64,000 bases of DNA from Gentiana macrophylla (taxonomy: Eukaryota > Streptophyta > Magnoliopsida > Gentianales > Gentianaceae), in assembly GCA_026214975.1 (NCBI GenBank), contig CM047806.1, forward strand, positions 101,324,239 to 101,388,238, written 5' to 3'. The notes beneath the pieces are model-generated. The model searched no databases. It was not told where the DNA came from and saw only the letters and a list, made by a program, of their open reading frames with translations. Numbering within the stretch: the first letter of the stretch is position 1; each line of letters starts with the position of its first letter. A program made the position numbers and the translations under genes. Shown here piece after piece: positions 22,212-33,332 of this stretch.

Positions 22212-24378
22212 TGTAATATTCCGATTTTCGGGAAAGAGGCGGAGGCGTGTCATTTTAAGCGAAAACGAAATATTGGGTTCGATTCCTTTTATTCGAGTTT
22301 AAGTATTTGTTAAATTATATATGTATATTTCAAATATATATATGTATATAGTTAAGGAAGATAATAAGATCTTTATCCTTTTTTGGGATTTATCTTATTA
22401 TAAAGGAAGATAATAAGATCTTTATCCTTTTTTTGGATTTATCTTATTATAAAGGAAGATAATAAGATCTTTATCCTTTTTTTTTGGATTTATCTTATTA
22501 TAAAGGAAGATAATAAGATCTTTATCCTTTTTTGGGATTTATCTTATTATAAAGGAAGATAATAAGATCTCTATCTTTTTGGGATTTTCTATTTAAGGAG
22601 AATAAATCCTACAATTCTTATAACCTACTAGAAATCAGATTTTCTCCACCTCCATATACTCTCTGCGTGTGTGAGCCAAAAATTAGGTGAGAGAGTTTTT
22701 CAATCGGTCATAAAGCAATTCTTGACGGTTTTCGATCGAGTAAAGCGCCGGAATCGTTGTGAAGAAGGCAACGTTTTGATTGCGAAAAAGTTGAAGCTTT
22801 GATAAGAGAAAGATCGGTTTTAGTCATTTTGCTTCTCTGAGTTTTGCTGTTGGAATAAGCTTGCTAAAGGTAAGAAGCTCTTCCTACAATCTAATTGTGG
22901 TTTAGAGTAGAATAGATCATGTTTTGGATGCATATTGTATCAAGTTTTAATCTTAGATGATGTTTAAGGATTAAGTTTTGTTTTGGATCTTAAAAGACAT
23001 GTTTTTCTACTGTTTTTTTTCTGCTATAATTCATGTGCAAGATGTTTGGAAACGAGTAGAGACCGTTAAGGGTTGGAAAATAGGTTTTAGGGCTTTTTCT
23101 GCGTAGGATGCGTACGCATTGGCTAGCAATGCGCCCGCATTCCTGATGCAGGATTGCTTAGAATAAGTGCAGCAGGGATGCGCACGCATTCCAGAGTAAT
23201 GCGGACGCATTGCCCCAGTTTCTATGTAATGTTGTTTTAAGCTATGTTTTGAATTTTAAACCTTAATTCATGATTAAATAACATTAATTGAATATGAACA
23301 AGCCCGATTGAGTTTCTCGATTCGCTCGATTAAAACACCGGATGTACTCTTAAAGGGAGTTGAAGTTCGGATCCGTCGGAAGGGCATGAAAGGGCTTGTG
23401 CTTTGATGAACTAGGGTTCATCAATGTCTGTGTAATTGATAGGATGTGATGTCTAGTTGTCTAAGTGAGGGAGTAGAGCTGATAAGGGAGTATTATTCTG
23501 AAAACACTTAGGTGACTAGTTAATTCACATTAATAATTACATAAGTGTAGTAAAAGCTAAAACGTCATCTATTCTTGGTTAGGCACTGATTCAAATCGGC
23601 GATGTGATACGTTCATAAAAGGTGGACAACGCTACTGGCTCAAAAGGCTGAAGGGTAGTGGAGGAAATCCATCGAACGTATATGCATACCGGGGAGATCC
23701 CGGGACTACCGGTGCTAATCACCGTAGTTGGCAAGTATATCTCGTGGTGGAATTTTCACCATGCATTGTGTCCTTGAGTAATGATGTAACAAAGATAAGC
23801 TAAGTTAGAAACGTATAGTCACGACGTGTCGATGGGCATGTAGTGAACCCTAGATCGAGTCGGTCTCAGTAAGGCAAATCTTTTAATAATAAACCTTAAT
23901 TATATTGTAGCTTCTACTTCTTACTTTGTACATTGTACTTACCTCAAATGCATGTTTATTTATGTGTTTGGGGGAGAGAAGACGAACAGGTAAATGATGA
24001 GTTCGAGGAGAACTTTGATGACGACGTTTGAGGACGCCTTTGAGTTGAAGACTTTGATTAATTATTATTCATTTCTTTATTTATTTCCTAGATTTGGATT
24101 ATTATTGGATTTTGTAGTTTACTTTTAGTACTTTGGAATTAAATCTTCGTTTTGGGATTCGTTGGTTTTGTTTCGGATGTAATAACTTTACATTTCCTTC
24201 TCTAGTTCTTGAATTTCTATTCGGAGATGTTTGAAAAAATTACCCGAGTCTTTTTAGCTTCAGTTTGCTTTTATTTGATACGACGTAGTAGAGGCTTACG
24301 TGTAATATTATTTATTTAATATTATGCGTGCGAGCGTTCGATTTCGGATAAGGACTCGGTGTCCGAACGGGCGTTATA
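22212..24378 (+). mobile_element. Tekay LTR3
   Basis: 2167 bp, TGTAATATTCC to GGCGTTATA, with the expected ACA altered. Five hairpin units at 22354-22587. One CG dyad differs in a non-CHG way (ATGCGGACGCAT near 23201), a useful marker of this copy. Confidence 0.9.
22354..22587. repeat. AT-rich hairpin tandem array in LTR3, five units
   Basis: Five units as in LTR2 and LTR4. They differ mainly in the length of the T-run inside each hairpin loop. Confidence 0.88.
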
Positions 24379-24476
24379 GATTGGTATCGAGAGAAGCGTC
24401 TTTTAGGCTTTCTTTCTATTAAGATAAGTTCTCTTTAGACCTCTTAGTAACGATTTGGTTTTCGTTGATCATCGGG

Positions 24477-25984
24477 ATGGTGTTCACGAGAACCGGAGCG
24501 GTGCGAAAGCTTGAGTACGCCAAGAGAGTCCTACGCCAGCTTGTTAGAGGCGGTTTCGTGAGGCGTAATCCTTCACCTCACCCGAGCCCCACTCACACCC
24601 CCACATCCGCAACCCCTACACCACGATCTCGGCGGAGTTTGTCACCGCGACCTCATCAGAGCAACACCCACAATGGCATGTGGGAAGTTCGGTTCAGTTT
24701 TCCTTGGTAAGTGACGTTCCAGTGGGTTTAGTACCGCCACCAGTAAGTCACCCTCCACCAAGGTACAACTACATCTATGGAGAACCAGGAGAAGCACCTA
24801 TATGAGTCATCAGTAGTGGGAGACATTCCACCGCATCCACTCGACTTCCCAAAGAACTAGTATCTATCCCCACCAGGTGAGCTACCCTCCTCCACCGTTG
24901 TTTTCTCATCAAGAACATCGGACCTTTTACCCTCCTCCAGTGGGTCATACTCCCGACCTCTCGTACCACCTCCACCTGTTTTGACCATCAACAAGGTCTT
25001 GGTTACCCACCCTACGGTTTACATCAACCCCGGGTTCAACGGCAAGAGATACCTTTTGAATACCCTCCGCTTTATCCACAAGCCCCACCGCTTAGACCGG
25101 CACTGAGCAAGCACCACCGATTGACTGGTATACGAGATTAAGGAGGAACAAAGTTCAAGACTTCTTTGGGAATGTCGAGCATTCAAGGCCGAAGAGTGGA
25201 TAAGGAGTTTTGAGAAGGCATGTAGGAACATACATGTCCCCGAGACCGAGATGGCACAGTTGGCGGTTAGTTTCCTTTTAGGTGCAAATTTGAAGCATGG
25301 ATAGATGCTATACTGAGCAATAAATGGTAAAGTGACGGATTGGGAAAGCTTTAAGGCAATGTTCTATAATGAGTATTTTCCAAAGAATAAAGCATATGAC
25401 ATGGCAAGTCAATTTCTAAAGCATAAGCAAGGTAATTACATGACAAGATCACAATACACCAACAAGTTTAACGAATTGGGAAGATTCTACCTGAGTTGAT
25501 GAAGGTAGAAGAGAGGAAGATGGCCCTATACAAGGAAGGGTTATCATATCGATCTGATCGGCATGTTGGGTTTCACAACCCAAGAACATGGCTGAGTTGT
25601 TGAATAAGGCCTTAGAGGTTGAGACATTCAGGAAGAAGGCCACCGTTGTTATCGGGAGCAAGAGGAATTTTGGAACAAGCCAGGGCAATAGCCGGGGAGC
25701 ACCCCAACAAAATTTCAAGAAGACAACGGCCCCTACAGCGAGTAAGCCACCCACCGGAGCACCTTTATGCTCTAAGTGCAACAGGAATCACTCAGGTGAG
25801 TGTAAGGCTAATACAGGAGGCTGCTACTACTGTGGAGATTTAGGACATTTTGCCAAGATGTGTCCCACGAAGGGGAGTTCGAATATTCTGAAGCAAGGAA
25901 GTGGGAAAGGCGGCCCAAGTCGCCCAGTTCGAGTCTTTGCAGTGGATGCTGAGATAACAGAACCGGACGATAATGTTATTTCAG
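24477..25984 (+). CDS. gag: Tekay gag, copy 3 (most readable zinc-knuckle region)
   Basis: Gag starts at the ATG at 24477. The first part (basic N-terminus, HPSP-rich) is open to about 24710. The Pro-rich middle and the first half of the capsid core are frame-scrambled. From 25588 the frame is open to the intron-like segment. It shows both zinc knuckles intact: CSKCNRNHSGEC (about 25768-25803) and CYYCGDLGHFAKMC (about 25820-25862, CX2CX4HX4C), the RNA-packaging nucleocapsid part. A Gly/Ser/Lys linker and EPDDNVISG follow, ending at CAG|GTACC. Confidence 0.85.
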
Positions 25985-26079
25985 GTACCTTTTTGTTTAA
26001 TTTAATTTATTTGAGTACTTTTATAGCACGATTTAAATCATGTTGTATTTGTATTTAAATAAATGAATTTACATCCTAG
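25985..26079 (+). other. Intron-like segment between gag and pol, copy 3
   Basis: 95 bp bounded by GT and AG, very AT-rich, in a TCAG|GTACC ... CCTAG|GTACA context. Unspliced translation runs 24 residues past VIS-G and stops at a TAA within the segment (frame ends 26058). Spliced, VISG continues into [18 protein letters not shown] of the protease. This is inferred from sequence alone; no transcript is available. Confidence 0.82.
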
Positions 26080-29000
26080 GTACAATAATATTAGACAACT
26101 TAGCAGTTACGGCGTTGTTTGATACGGGAGCGTCTAATACTTTTGTGTCAACTAAGATAGCTAAGAAGCTTAACTTGCCAATGGAACCTTTAAGAAATAC
26201 TTTGGAGATAACAACACCTTTAGGGAAGGTGACTAAGGTAACCAAGTTGATACCCCTGGTAGAGGTTCGAGTTGGAAAGTATTGTTGCAAGAGTGACTTT
26301 ACGGTTTTAGACTTTTCAGATTTTGATGTGATTCTTGGAATAGATTGGCTATCCGAGAATTTCGTCCACTTAGATTGTAGAGAAAAGAGAGTGACCTTTA
26401 AGATACCGGGAAAATCAGATAAGACTTATCAAGGTAACATTTACAAGCCCAGTAGAAGAAGCGCCACCCTATAATTTCAGCGGTTAAGGCTATAAGGGCT
26501 TGTCAGAAAGGTTGTGAAGGCTACTTGTTGTACGCAGTTGATGTGGAGCAGGTAAAACCTAAGTTAGAGGAGACCCCTGTAGTCAAGGAATACCCCGAAG
26601 TGTTTCCAGAAGAGTTACCGGGAAACATGCCGGATAGAGAGATAGAATTCGAGATCAAGTTGATGCCAGGAGCGGCACCAGTTGCTAAGGCACCCTATAG
26701 AATGGCACCGGCTGAATTGAAGGAGTTGAAAGCACAACTCAAGGATATGCTTGAGAGGAATATAATTCAGCCTAGTACTTCGCCTTGGGGAGCCCCAGTG
26801 TTGTTTGTTAAGAAGAAAGATGGTAGCATGAGGATGTGCATAGACTATCGAGCGTTGAATAATCTGACCATCAAGAATAAATACCCGCTGCCGAGGATTG
26901 ATGAGTTGTTTAACCAGCTTGCAAGGCAAGAGAGTGTTTTCTAAGATTGATCTTAGATCGAGATACCACCAGATTGAAGATCAAGGTAGCGAGATATACC
27001 AAAGACAAATTTTCAAGATGCGAGGTATGGACATTATGAGTTCTTAGTTATGCCTTTTGGACTCACTAATGCCCCATCTGCATTTATGGATTTAATGCAG
27101 CGTGTTTTCATGCCATACTTGGATAAGTTTGTGATAGTGTTCATAGATGACATCCTTGTATACTCTAAGGATGAGAAGGAACATGAAGAACACTTAAGGA
27201 TAGTCTTTGATACATTAAAGGAGAACCAGCTTGTATGCCAAGTTCTCGAAGTGCGATTTTGGTTGAATCAAGTGAGTTTCTTGGGTCATTTCATTTCGGA
27301 GATGGCATTAAGGTTGATCCCGCCAAGATTGAAGCGCTTGAGAAGTGGTCCGGACCGACTACCGCTTCAGAGGTTAGAAGTTTTCTCGGTTTGGGGCTAT
27401 TATAGGAAGTTTGTACAAGACTTCTCAAAGATAGCTACACCACTTACCCGGCTCACTCAAAAGGATGTGAAGTTCGAGTGGACCAAAGGAGTGTGAAGAT
27501 GCTTTTCAGACGTTGAAAAAGAGGTTGACTACACCCAGCTTTGGCGATTCCGAGATCTTTGATAATTATGATGTCTACACGGATGCTTCGGGACAAGGTT
27601 TAGGTTGTGTGTTGATGCGAGGAGGAAGGTAATTGCTTATGCATCCCGGCAGTTGAAGGTGCATGAGAAGAATTACCCAACACATGACTTAGAGTTGGCG
27701 TGAGTGTTGTTTGCCCTAAAGACTTGGAGGCACTACCGTATGGAGTTAAGGCCGGATCTTCACCGATCACAAGAGTTTGAAGTATTTCTTTACCCAGAAA
27801 ATCTTATTATGAGACAAAGGAGATGGCTGGAGTTCGTAAAGGATTATGACTTGGAGATTCAGATCATCCGGTAAAGCAAATGTAGTGGCCGATGCCTTGA
27901 GCGAAAAACCGAAGTGTTGCGATGATCGAGTGTTGAAGACGTTGCGAAAGGTTAGATGGGTTGAGAATCCGAAGCTTTGATCAGATTGAAGACCGACAGT
28001 TTATGGCACCATTGTTAGCAAGGTCTGAGTTGATGGATGACATTCGGGAAAAGCAAGATGAAGACCCAGTGTTGGTTGACTTGAAGCGAGTTGCAAGGGA
28101 AAAGCCTACGGTTGGATATGTGTTAGATAAGAATGGCAATCTTTGGTACCAGGATCGCTTGTGTGTGTGCCTAAGGTTGGTGATTTAAGACAGAGAGTCA
28201 TGGAAGAGGCACATAGGATTGCTTTCGCAGTTCATCCAGGAGCTACCAAAATGTACAGAGACTTGAAGGAAAGGTTTTGGTGGCCCTCGATGAAACTGGA
28301 GATAGCCAAGTTCGTTGCAGAGTGTGATACTTGCCAGAAGGTTAAAGCGGAACATAGAAGACCGGGAGGAATGCTTAAGCCATTGGATATCCTGGAATGG
28401 AAGTGGGATAAGATCACTATGGACTTTATCACCGGTTTACCTAAGACGAGAGGCGGTAATGATGCGATTTGGGTGATTGTGGATAGATTGACCAAATCCG
28501 CTCATTTCTTACCATATAAGGTCGATATGCCCTTGAAGAAAATGACGACACTATACTTGGATAATATAGTGAAGTTACACGGAGTACCTATCTCGATAGT
28601 TTCGGATCGTGATTCGAGGTTCGTCAGTCGGTTTTGGAAAAGTTTACAAGCAGCTTTTGGAACCAAGTTGGATTTGAGTACGGCCTTTCATCCTCAGACA
28701 GATGGACAATCTGAGAGAACCATCCAAACACTTGAAGATATGTTGAGAGCTTGTGTGTTGGAAGTAGGTGGATCATGGGATGATTACCTACCGGTAGCGG
28801 AGTTTGCTTACAACAACGGTTATCATGCAAGTATTGGCATGCCACCGTTTGAAGCATTATATGGAAGAAGATGTAGAACACCGCTGTTTTGGGATGAAGT
28901 CGGGGAAAGACAAATCACCGGGCCAGAATTGGTCGAGCAAGCTAAAGAAAGGGTTCAGCTGGTCAAGAAGAATCTGAAGGCGGCTCAAGATAGACAGAAG

Positions 29001-29470
29001 AGTTGGGCAGATGTTAGAAGGAGACCTCTTGAGTTTGAAGTTGGTGAAAGAGTGTATCTACGAGCTTCACCAATGAAGGGAGTGAAACGTTTTGGACAAA
29101 AAGGAAAGCTAAGCCCTAGGTACGTTGGACCTTTTGAGATTCTAGAAAGAATTGGACCTTTGGCTTACAGACTCAAGTTACCAGAATCCATGTCGAGTCC
29201 ACAACGTGTTTCATGTCTCAATGTTAAAGAAGTGTTTGACCAAGACGGATATTGAGACTCATCGTTGATCCGGAGGGTCTCCAGGATAATCTTTAAATGA
29301 CGATGAGACACCGACCAGAATTTTGGACCGGAAGGAAAAGATGATTAAGAGACGGTTGATTCCTTTAGTTCGTGCAATGGAGCAATCATTCACGGATGAA
29401 GCTACTTGGGAAGTTGAGGACGATATGATCAATGAGTTCCCGATTTTATGGACTTACTGGTATGTTTTAA
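26080..29470 (+). CDS. pol: Tekay pol, copy 3: protease, RT, RNase H, integrase, chromodomain
   Basis: Domains: protease DTG at 26121-26129; KGCEGYL linker near 26505-26530; RT from about 26600 with [27 protein letters not shown] and FIDD (27140-27151); RNase [11 protein letters not shown] near 27570; integrase in one long open stretch, 28143-29255 (370 residues). That stretch has HPGATK and CDTC of the zinc site, the first catalytic Asp at 28422-28424 (MDFITGLP), the second at 28604-28606 (VSDRDS) and Glu at 28713-28715 (ERTIQ), plus the C-terminal [12 protein letters not shown] chromodomain follows in the next frame, 29323-29450, which in this lineage targets insertion to heterochromatin. 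Breaks near 26455, 26935, 27020, 27235-27400, 27495 and 27620-27960 coincide mostly with CAG/CTG sites. Confidence 0.85.
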
Positions 29471-29505
29471 GTTTCGAGGACGAAACTCCTTTAAGGGGGG
29501 AAGAA

Positions 29506-31673
29506 TGTAATATTCCGATTTTCGGGAAAGGGCAGACGTGTCATTTTGCGAAAACGAAATATTGGGTTCGGTTCCTTTTATTCGGAGTTTAAGTATTTGT
29601 TAAATTATATATGTATATTTCGAAATATATATATGTATATAGTTAAGGAAGATAATAAGATCTTTATCCTTTTTTTGGGATTTATCTTATTATAAAGGAA
29701 GATAATAAGATCTTTATCCTTTTTTTTTGGGATTTATCTTATTATAAAGGAAGATAATAAGATCTTTATCCTTTTTTTGGGATTTATCTTATTATAAAGG
29801 AAGATAATAAGATCTTTATCCTTTTTTTTGGGATTTATCTTATTATAAAGGAAGATAATAAGATCTCTATCTTTTTTTTGGGATTTTCTATTTAAGGAGA
29901 ATAAATCTCCACAATTCTTATAACCTACTAGAAATCGATTTTCTCCACCTCCATATACTCTCTGCGTGTGAGCCAAAAATTAGGGTGAGAGTTTTTCAAT
30001 CGGTCATTAAAGCAATTCTTGACGGTTTTCGGATCGAGTAAAGCGCCGGAATCGTTGTGAAGAAGGCAACGCTTTGATTGCGTAAAGTTGAAGCTTTGAT
30101 AAGAGAAAGATCGGTTTTAGCCATTGCTTTCTCTGAGTTTTGCTTGTTGGAATAAGCTTGCTAAAGGTAAGAAGCTCTTCCTACAATCTAATTGTGGTTT
30201 AGTAGAGTAGAATAGATCATGTTTTGGATGCATATTGTATCAAGTTTTAAGCTTAGATGATGTTTAAGGATTAAGTTTTGTTTTGGATCTTAAAAGACAT
30301 GTTTTTCTACTGTTTTTTCTGCTATAATTCATGTGCAAGATGTTTGGAAACGAGTAGAGACCGTTAAGGGTTGGAAAACAGGTTTTAGGGCTTTTTCTCC
30401 GTAGGATGCGTACGCATTGGCTAGCAATGCGCCCGCATTCCTGATGCAGGATTGCTTAGAATAAGTGCAGCAGGGATGCGCACGCATTCCAGAGTAATGC
30501 GCACGCATTGCCCCAGTTTCTATGTAATGTTGTTTTAAGCTATGTTTTGAATTTTAAACCTTAATTCATGATTAAATAACATTAATTGAATATGAACAAG
30601 CCCGATTGAGTTTCTGATTCGTTCAGTTAAAACACCGGATGTACTCTTAAAGGGAGTTGAAGTTCGGATCCGTCGGAAGGGCATGAAAGGGCTTGTGCTT
30701 TGATGAACTAGGGTTCATCAATGTCTGTGTAATTGATAGGATGTGATGTCTAGTTGTCTAAGTGAGGGAGTAGAGCTGATAAGGGAGTATTATTCTGAAA
30801 ACACTTAGGTGACTAGTTAATTCACATTAATAATTACATAAGTGTAGTAAAAGCTAAAACGTCATCTATTCTTGGTTAGGCACTGATTCAAATCGGCGAT
30901 GTGATACGTTCATAAAAGGTGGACAACGCTACTGGCTCAAAAGGCTGAAGGGTAGTGGAGGAAATCCATCGAACGTATATGCATACCGGGGAGATCCCGG
31001 GACTACCGGTGCTAATCACCGTAGTTGGCAAGTATATCTCGTGGTGGAATTTTCACCATGCATTGTGTCCTTGAGTAATGATGTAACAAAGATAAGCTAA
31101 GTTAGAAACGTATAGTCACGACGTGTCGATGGGCATGTAGTGAACCCTAGATCGAGTCGGTCTCAGAAAGGCAAATCTTTTAATAATAAACCTTAATTAT
31201 ATTGTAGCTTCTACTTCTTACTTTGTACATTGTACTTACCTCAAATGCATGTTTATTTATGTGTTTGGGGAGAGAAGAGCAGTAAATGATGAGTTCGAGG
31301 AGAACTTTGATGACGACGCTTGAGGACGCTGAGTTGAAGACTTTGATTAATTATTATTCATTTCTTTATTTATTTCCTAGATTTGGATTATTATTGGATT
31401 TTGTAGTTTACTTTTAGTACTTTGGAATTAAATCTTGTTTTGGGATTCGTTGGTTTTGTTTCGGATGTAATAACTTTACATTTCCTTCTAGTTCTTGAAT
31501 TTCTATTCGAGATGTTTGAAAAAAATTACCCGAGTCTTTTTAGCTTCCGTTTGCTTTTATTTGATACGACGTAGTAGTAGAGGCTTACGTGTAATATTAT
31601 TTATTTAATATTATGCGTGCCGAACGTTTCGATTTCCGGATAAGGACTCGGTGTCCGGGAACGGGGCGTTACA
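29506..31673 (+). mobile_element. Tekay LTR4 (3' LTR of the array)
   Basis: 2168 bp, TGTAATATTCC to GGGGCGTTACA, complete TTACA terminus. Five hairpin units at 29644-29885. It is followed at once by GGTAA (31674-31678). Confidence 0.9.
29644..29885. repeat. AT-rich hairpin tandem array in LTR4, five units
   Basis: Same five-unit array as LTR2 and LTR3, next to the TATA-like CTATTTAAGG. Confidence 0.88.
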
Positions 31674-31678
31674 GGTAA
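31674..31678. repeat. Target site duplication GGTAA, right copy
   Basis: Exact match to 7798-7802. Confidence 0.9.
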
Positions 31679-31715
31679 CTTGAAGAAAAATAGAATCAAG
31701 AGGCGTTTTTTTTAC

Positions 31716-31827
31716 CGATTAAAAGCCCGCGATAAGAAAATCTTGGTTGATCAAGAATGCTCCATGGAGCATGGTGTACTTCAATTACTCCAGTTTTGAT
31801 ATTAAAATAGAAAATTTGGCTAAGTGT
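31716..31827 (-). pseudogene. Beta-hexosaminidase (HEXO3-like) exon, 112 bp
   Basis: Minus-strand exon between a TTGCAG acceptor and a GTAAAA donor. It reads TLSQIFYFNIKTGVIEVHHA and then PWSILDQPRFSYRGLLI, the GH20 segment just before DTSTHY. The frame is open. The chromovirus array begins 38 bp past the donor, inside the following intron. Confidence 0.88.
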
Positions 31828-31923
31828 CTGCAATATTATTAATCAAACTTTTATAAATTTAAGCACTTTTGTCCGTTTTATTAAATTAAAGCATATTTCA
31901 GCATCATGATCAAATCAATGAAC

Positions 31924-31959
31924 CTGCAGTCCATGTAATGCCCCATAAACTGTTTGTGC
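31924..31959 (-). pseudogene. Beta-hexosaminidase (HEXO3-like) mini-exon, 36 bp
   Basis: GTACAG acceptor, then AQTVYGALHGLQ, then a GTTCAT donor. The segment matches the conserved (S/T)VYGALHGLQ of plant HEXO3. The phase is 0 on both sides and continues into TLSQ of the next exon. Confidence 0.85.
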
Positions 31960-32263
31960 CTGTACAAATTTAAAAAGAAAAAAAATGTGTTAAAATTGAT
32001 AATATGAAATTGATACAGTAATCTGCCATGTGCACAACAAGTGACACAACAAAGATCTGCACTTTGATTATCTTAGATTTACACAAGTTCAATTTAGACA
32101 CATTATAATCAACGGTGAACATCATCGTTGTGTCATTCGTTAATAGCACAAATCAAGTGCCCGTATCATTACTTTTTTCATAACATGAAAACGCGTGTTT
32201 TGTCATGCACTATCATAACTAAAAACACGTATTTTGTGTTACGTATACGGATTTCATACGCAC

Positions 32264-32330
32264 CTCAATGTATGCATACAATGGATTTCCTGAACAGGTA
32301 TAGTTAGACCGTCACGATTCATCAACACCA
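32264..32330 (-). pseudogene. Beta-hexosaminidase exon, decayed
   Basis: The minus strand reads GVDES, then a stop and a frame change, then GNPLYAYIE and a GTGCGT donor. The family has G(A/V)DESY..L..P here. The acceptor is not clear. The break may be real or may come from the CAG-type errors seen elsewhere. Confidence 0.6.
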
Positions 32331-32433
32331 TGTTGTAAATCGCATTAAAATACGTAATTAAACATATAAACTCATCCATTAATTAAATCAAAGAATAAGA
32401 TATTAAAAAGAAAATCTCGAGAATATTATATAC

Positions 32434-32696
32434 CTCATCATTAGATGATCGAACGACGATGTGTATACCCTTAATGAGATTCTTAGAGGAACTGGAATTA
32501 GCGTAAACAACATGGCCAAATGTAATTATGTTAATTAATCTATTAAATCCTTCATTTAGGATTCCTGATGAATCTGCATAATTACCTCCATCTGCTTTGA
32601 GCTCCAATTTATCACTTAGATAAAGTGTTTGTTTTCCATAAGTCACTGATTTGGGCATTGGCCATATGTATAAGTTTTTGTCATCAGCAAAAGCAA
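32434..32696 (-). pseudogene. Beta-hexosaminidase (HEXO3-like) N-terminal exon, 263 bp
   Basis: TATATCAG acceptor, then VAFADDKNLYIWPMPKSV, TYGKQTLYLSDKLELK, YADSSGILNEGFNRLI and a GTATAT donor. This is the N-terminal GH20b-like domain of plant beta-N-acetylhexosaminidase, the vacuolar or secreted enzyme that trims N-glycans. IWPMP and the ILxEGFxR helix are the family marks. The reading frame is fully open. The catalytic Asp-Glu pair lies in the part that was not captured. Confidence 0.88.
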
Positions 32697-32774
32697 CTGA
32701 TATAATTAAAAATGATTACTAATAACCCAAAAATAATATCTTTTGGGCCATTCTTCCTCTGAGCATATTCTGCA

Positions 32775-32870
32775 ATTCAAAAACAAATTGAAGAGAAAAA
32801 GACATAGTATGACGAACAAAAAGAGTTGCACACACAGACCACTAATCACCAAAGTGGATGTTGAATTCAT
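32775..32870 (-). pseudogene. Possible first exon with signal-anchor-like segment
   Basis: An ATG ending at 32870 opens MNSTSTLVISGLCVQLFLFV followed by a long hydrophobic run. A signal peptide is expected at the start of HEXO3, and this lies upstream of its N-terminal exon. No convincing donor is seen, so the link is a guess. Confidence 0.3.
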
Positions 32871-33332
32871 GGCCTTGAGACAGAAAAGAGTCGAAGTTTT
32901 GCTACTGAAAAAGCAATGCACTTAAATAACAAAAGAACGGTACTAACACCTATTGGCGAAGAATTTTAATTCACCAAACACATAAACAATTCATAGATGT
33001 CCGCCTCAGACTCCTAAGACGCCAACGTGGATAAAGACAGAACAGGACCAGCGACTTTACACGAAGGCGGAAGATATAACAAAATTATGGTCATACTAAC
33101 ATCATCGCTTTCGAAAATTCGACTACATGTATAAATGATTATATCAATATGATTCACAATGTTATTGTGAAAAATAACCTCAAGAAATTAAATACCCTTG
33201 GACTTGCAATTTTCATGAAGAAACAAAATAAAATCTCTAGGTTTCAAGGAAAAGGGCAAGTAACTAATTGTAGATCTTCCGGGACATTCAAAGAAAGCTT
33301 TATGAATGTATAAGAAATTATTGAAAACATAC

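Larger units (their letters stand above)
7803..31673 (+). mobile_element. Tekay-type chromovirus, three internal regions and four LTRs in tandem
   Basis: The order is LTR1 (7803-9811), internal 1, LTR2 (14936-17093), internal 2, LTR3 (22212-24378), internal 3, LTR4 (29506-31673). Internal regions are 5124, 5118 and 5127 bp. Each has an initiator-Met primer site, gag, an intron-like segment, protease, reverse transcriptase, RNase H, integrase, chromodomain and polypurine tract. Lineage rests on chromovirus-type RT and integrase, the KGCEGYL segment before RT typical of Tekay, and a C-terminal chromodomain. Only the outermost LTRs are flanked by the GGTAA duplication, so the block behaves as one insertion. 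It lies in an intron of a captured minus-strand gene. Copies are nearly identical except at CAG/CTG/CCGG sites. Confidence 0.92.

Noticed and set aside
22084..22302. Open frame running from the chromodomain into LTR3 as a separate gene
   Set aside because: The first half is the chromodomain; the rest is read-through into the LTR in a frame shifted relative to the other copies.
7443..32696. An intact resident hexosaminidase gene with a large intron
   Set aside because: The catalytic half is missing, the last exon is fused to alternative oxidase, and frame breaks exist, so capture fits better.
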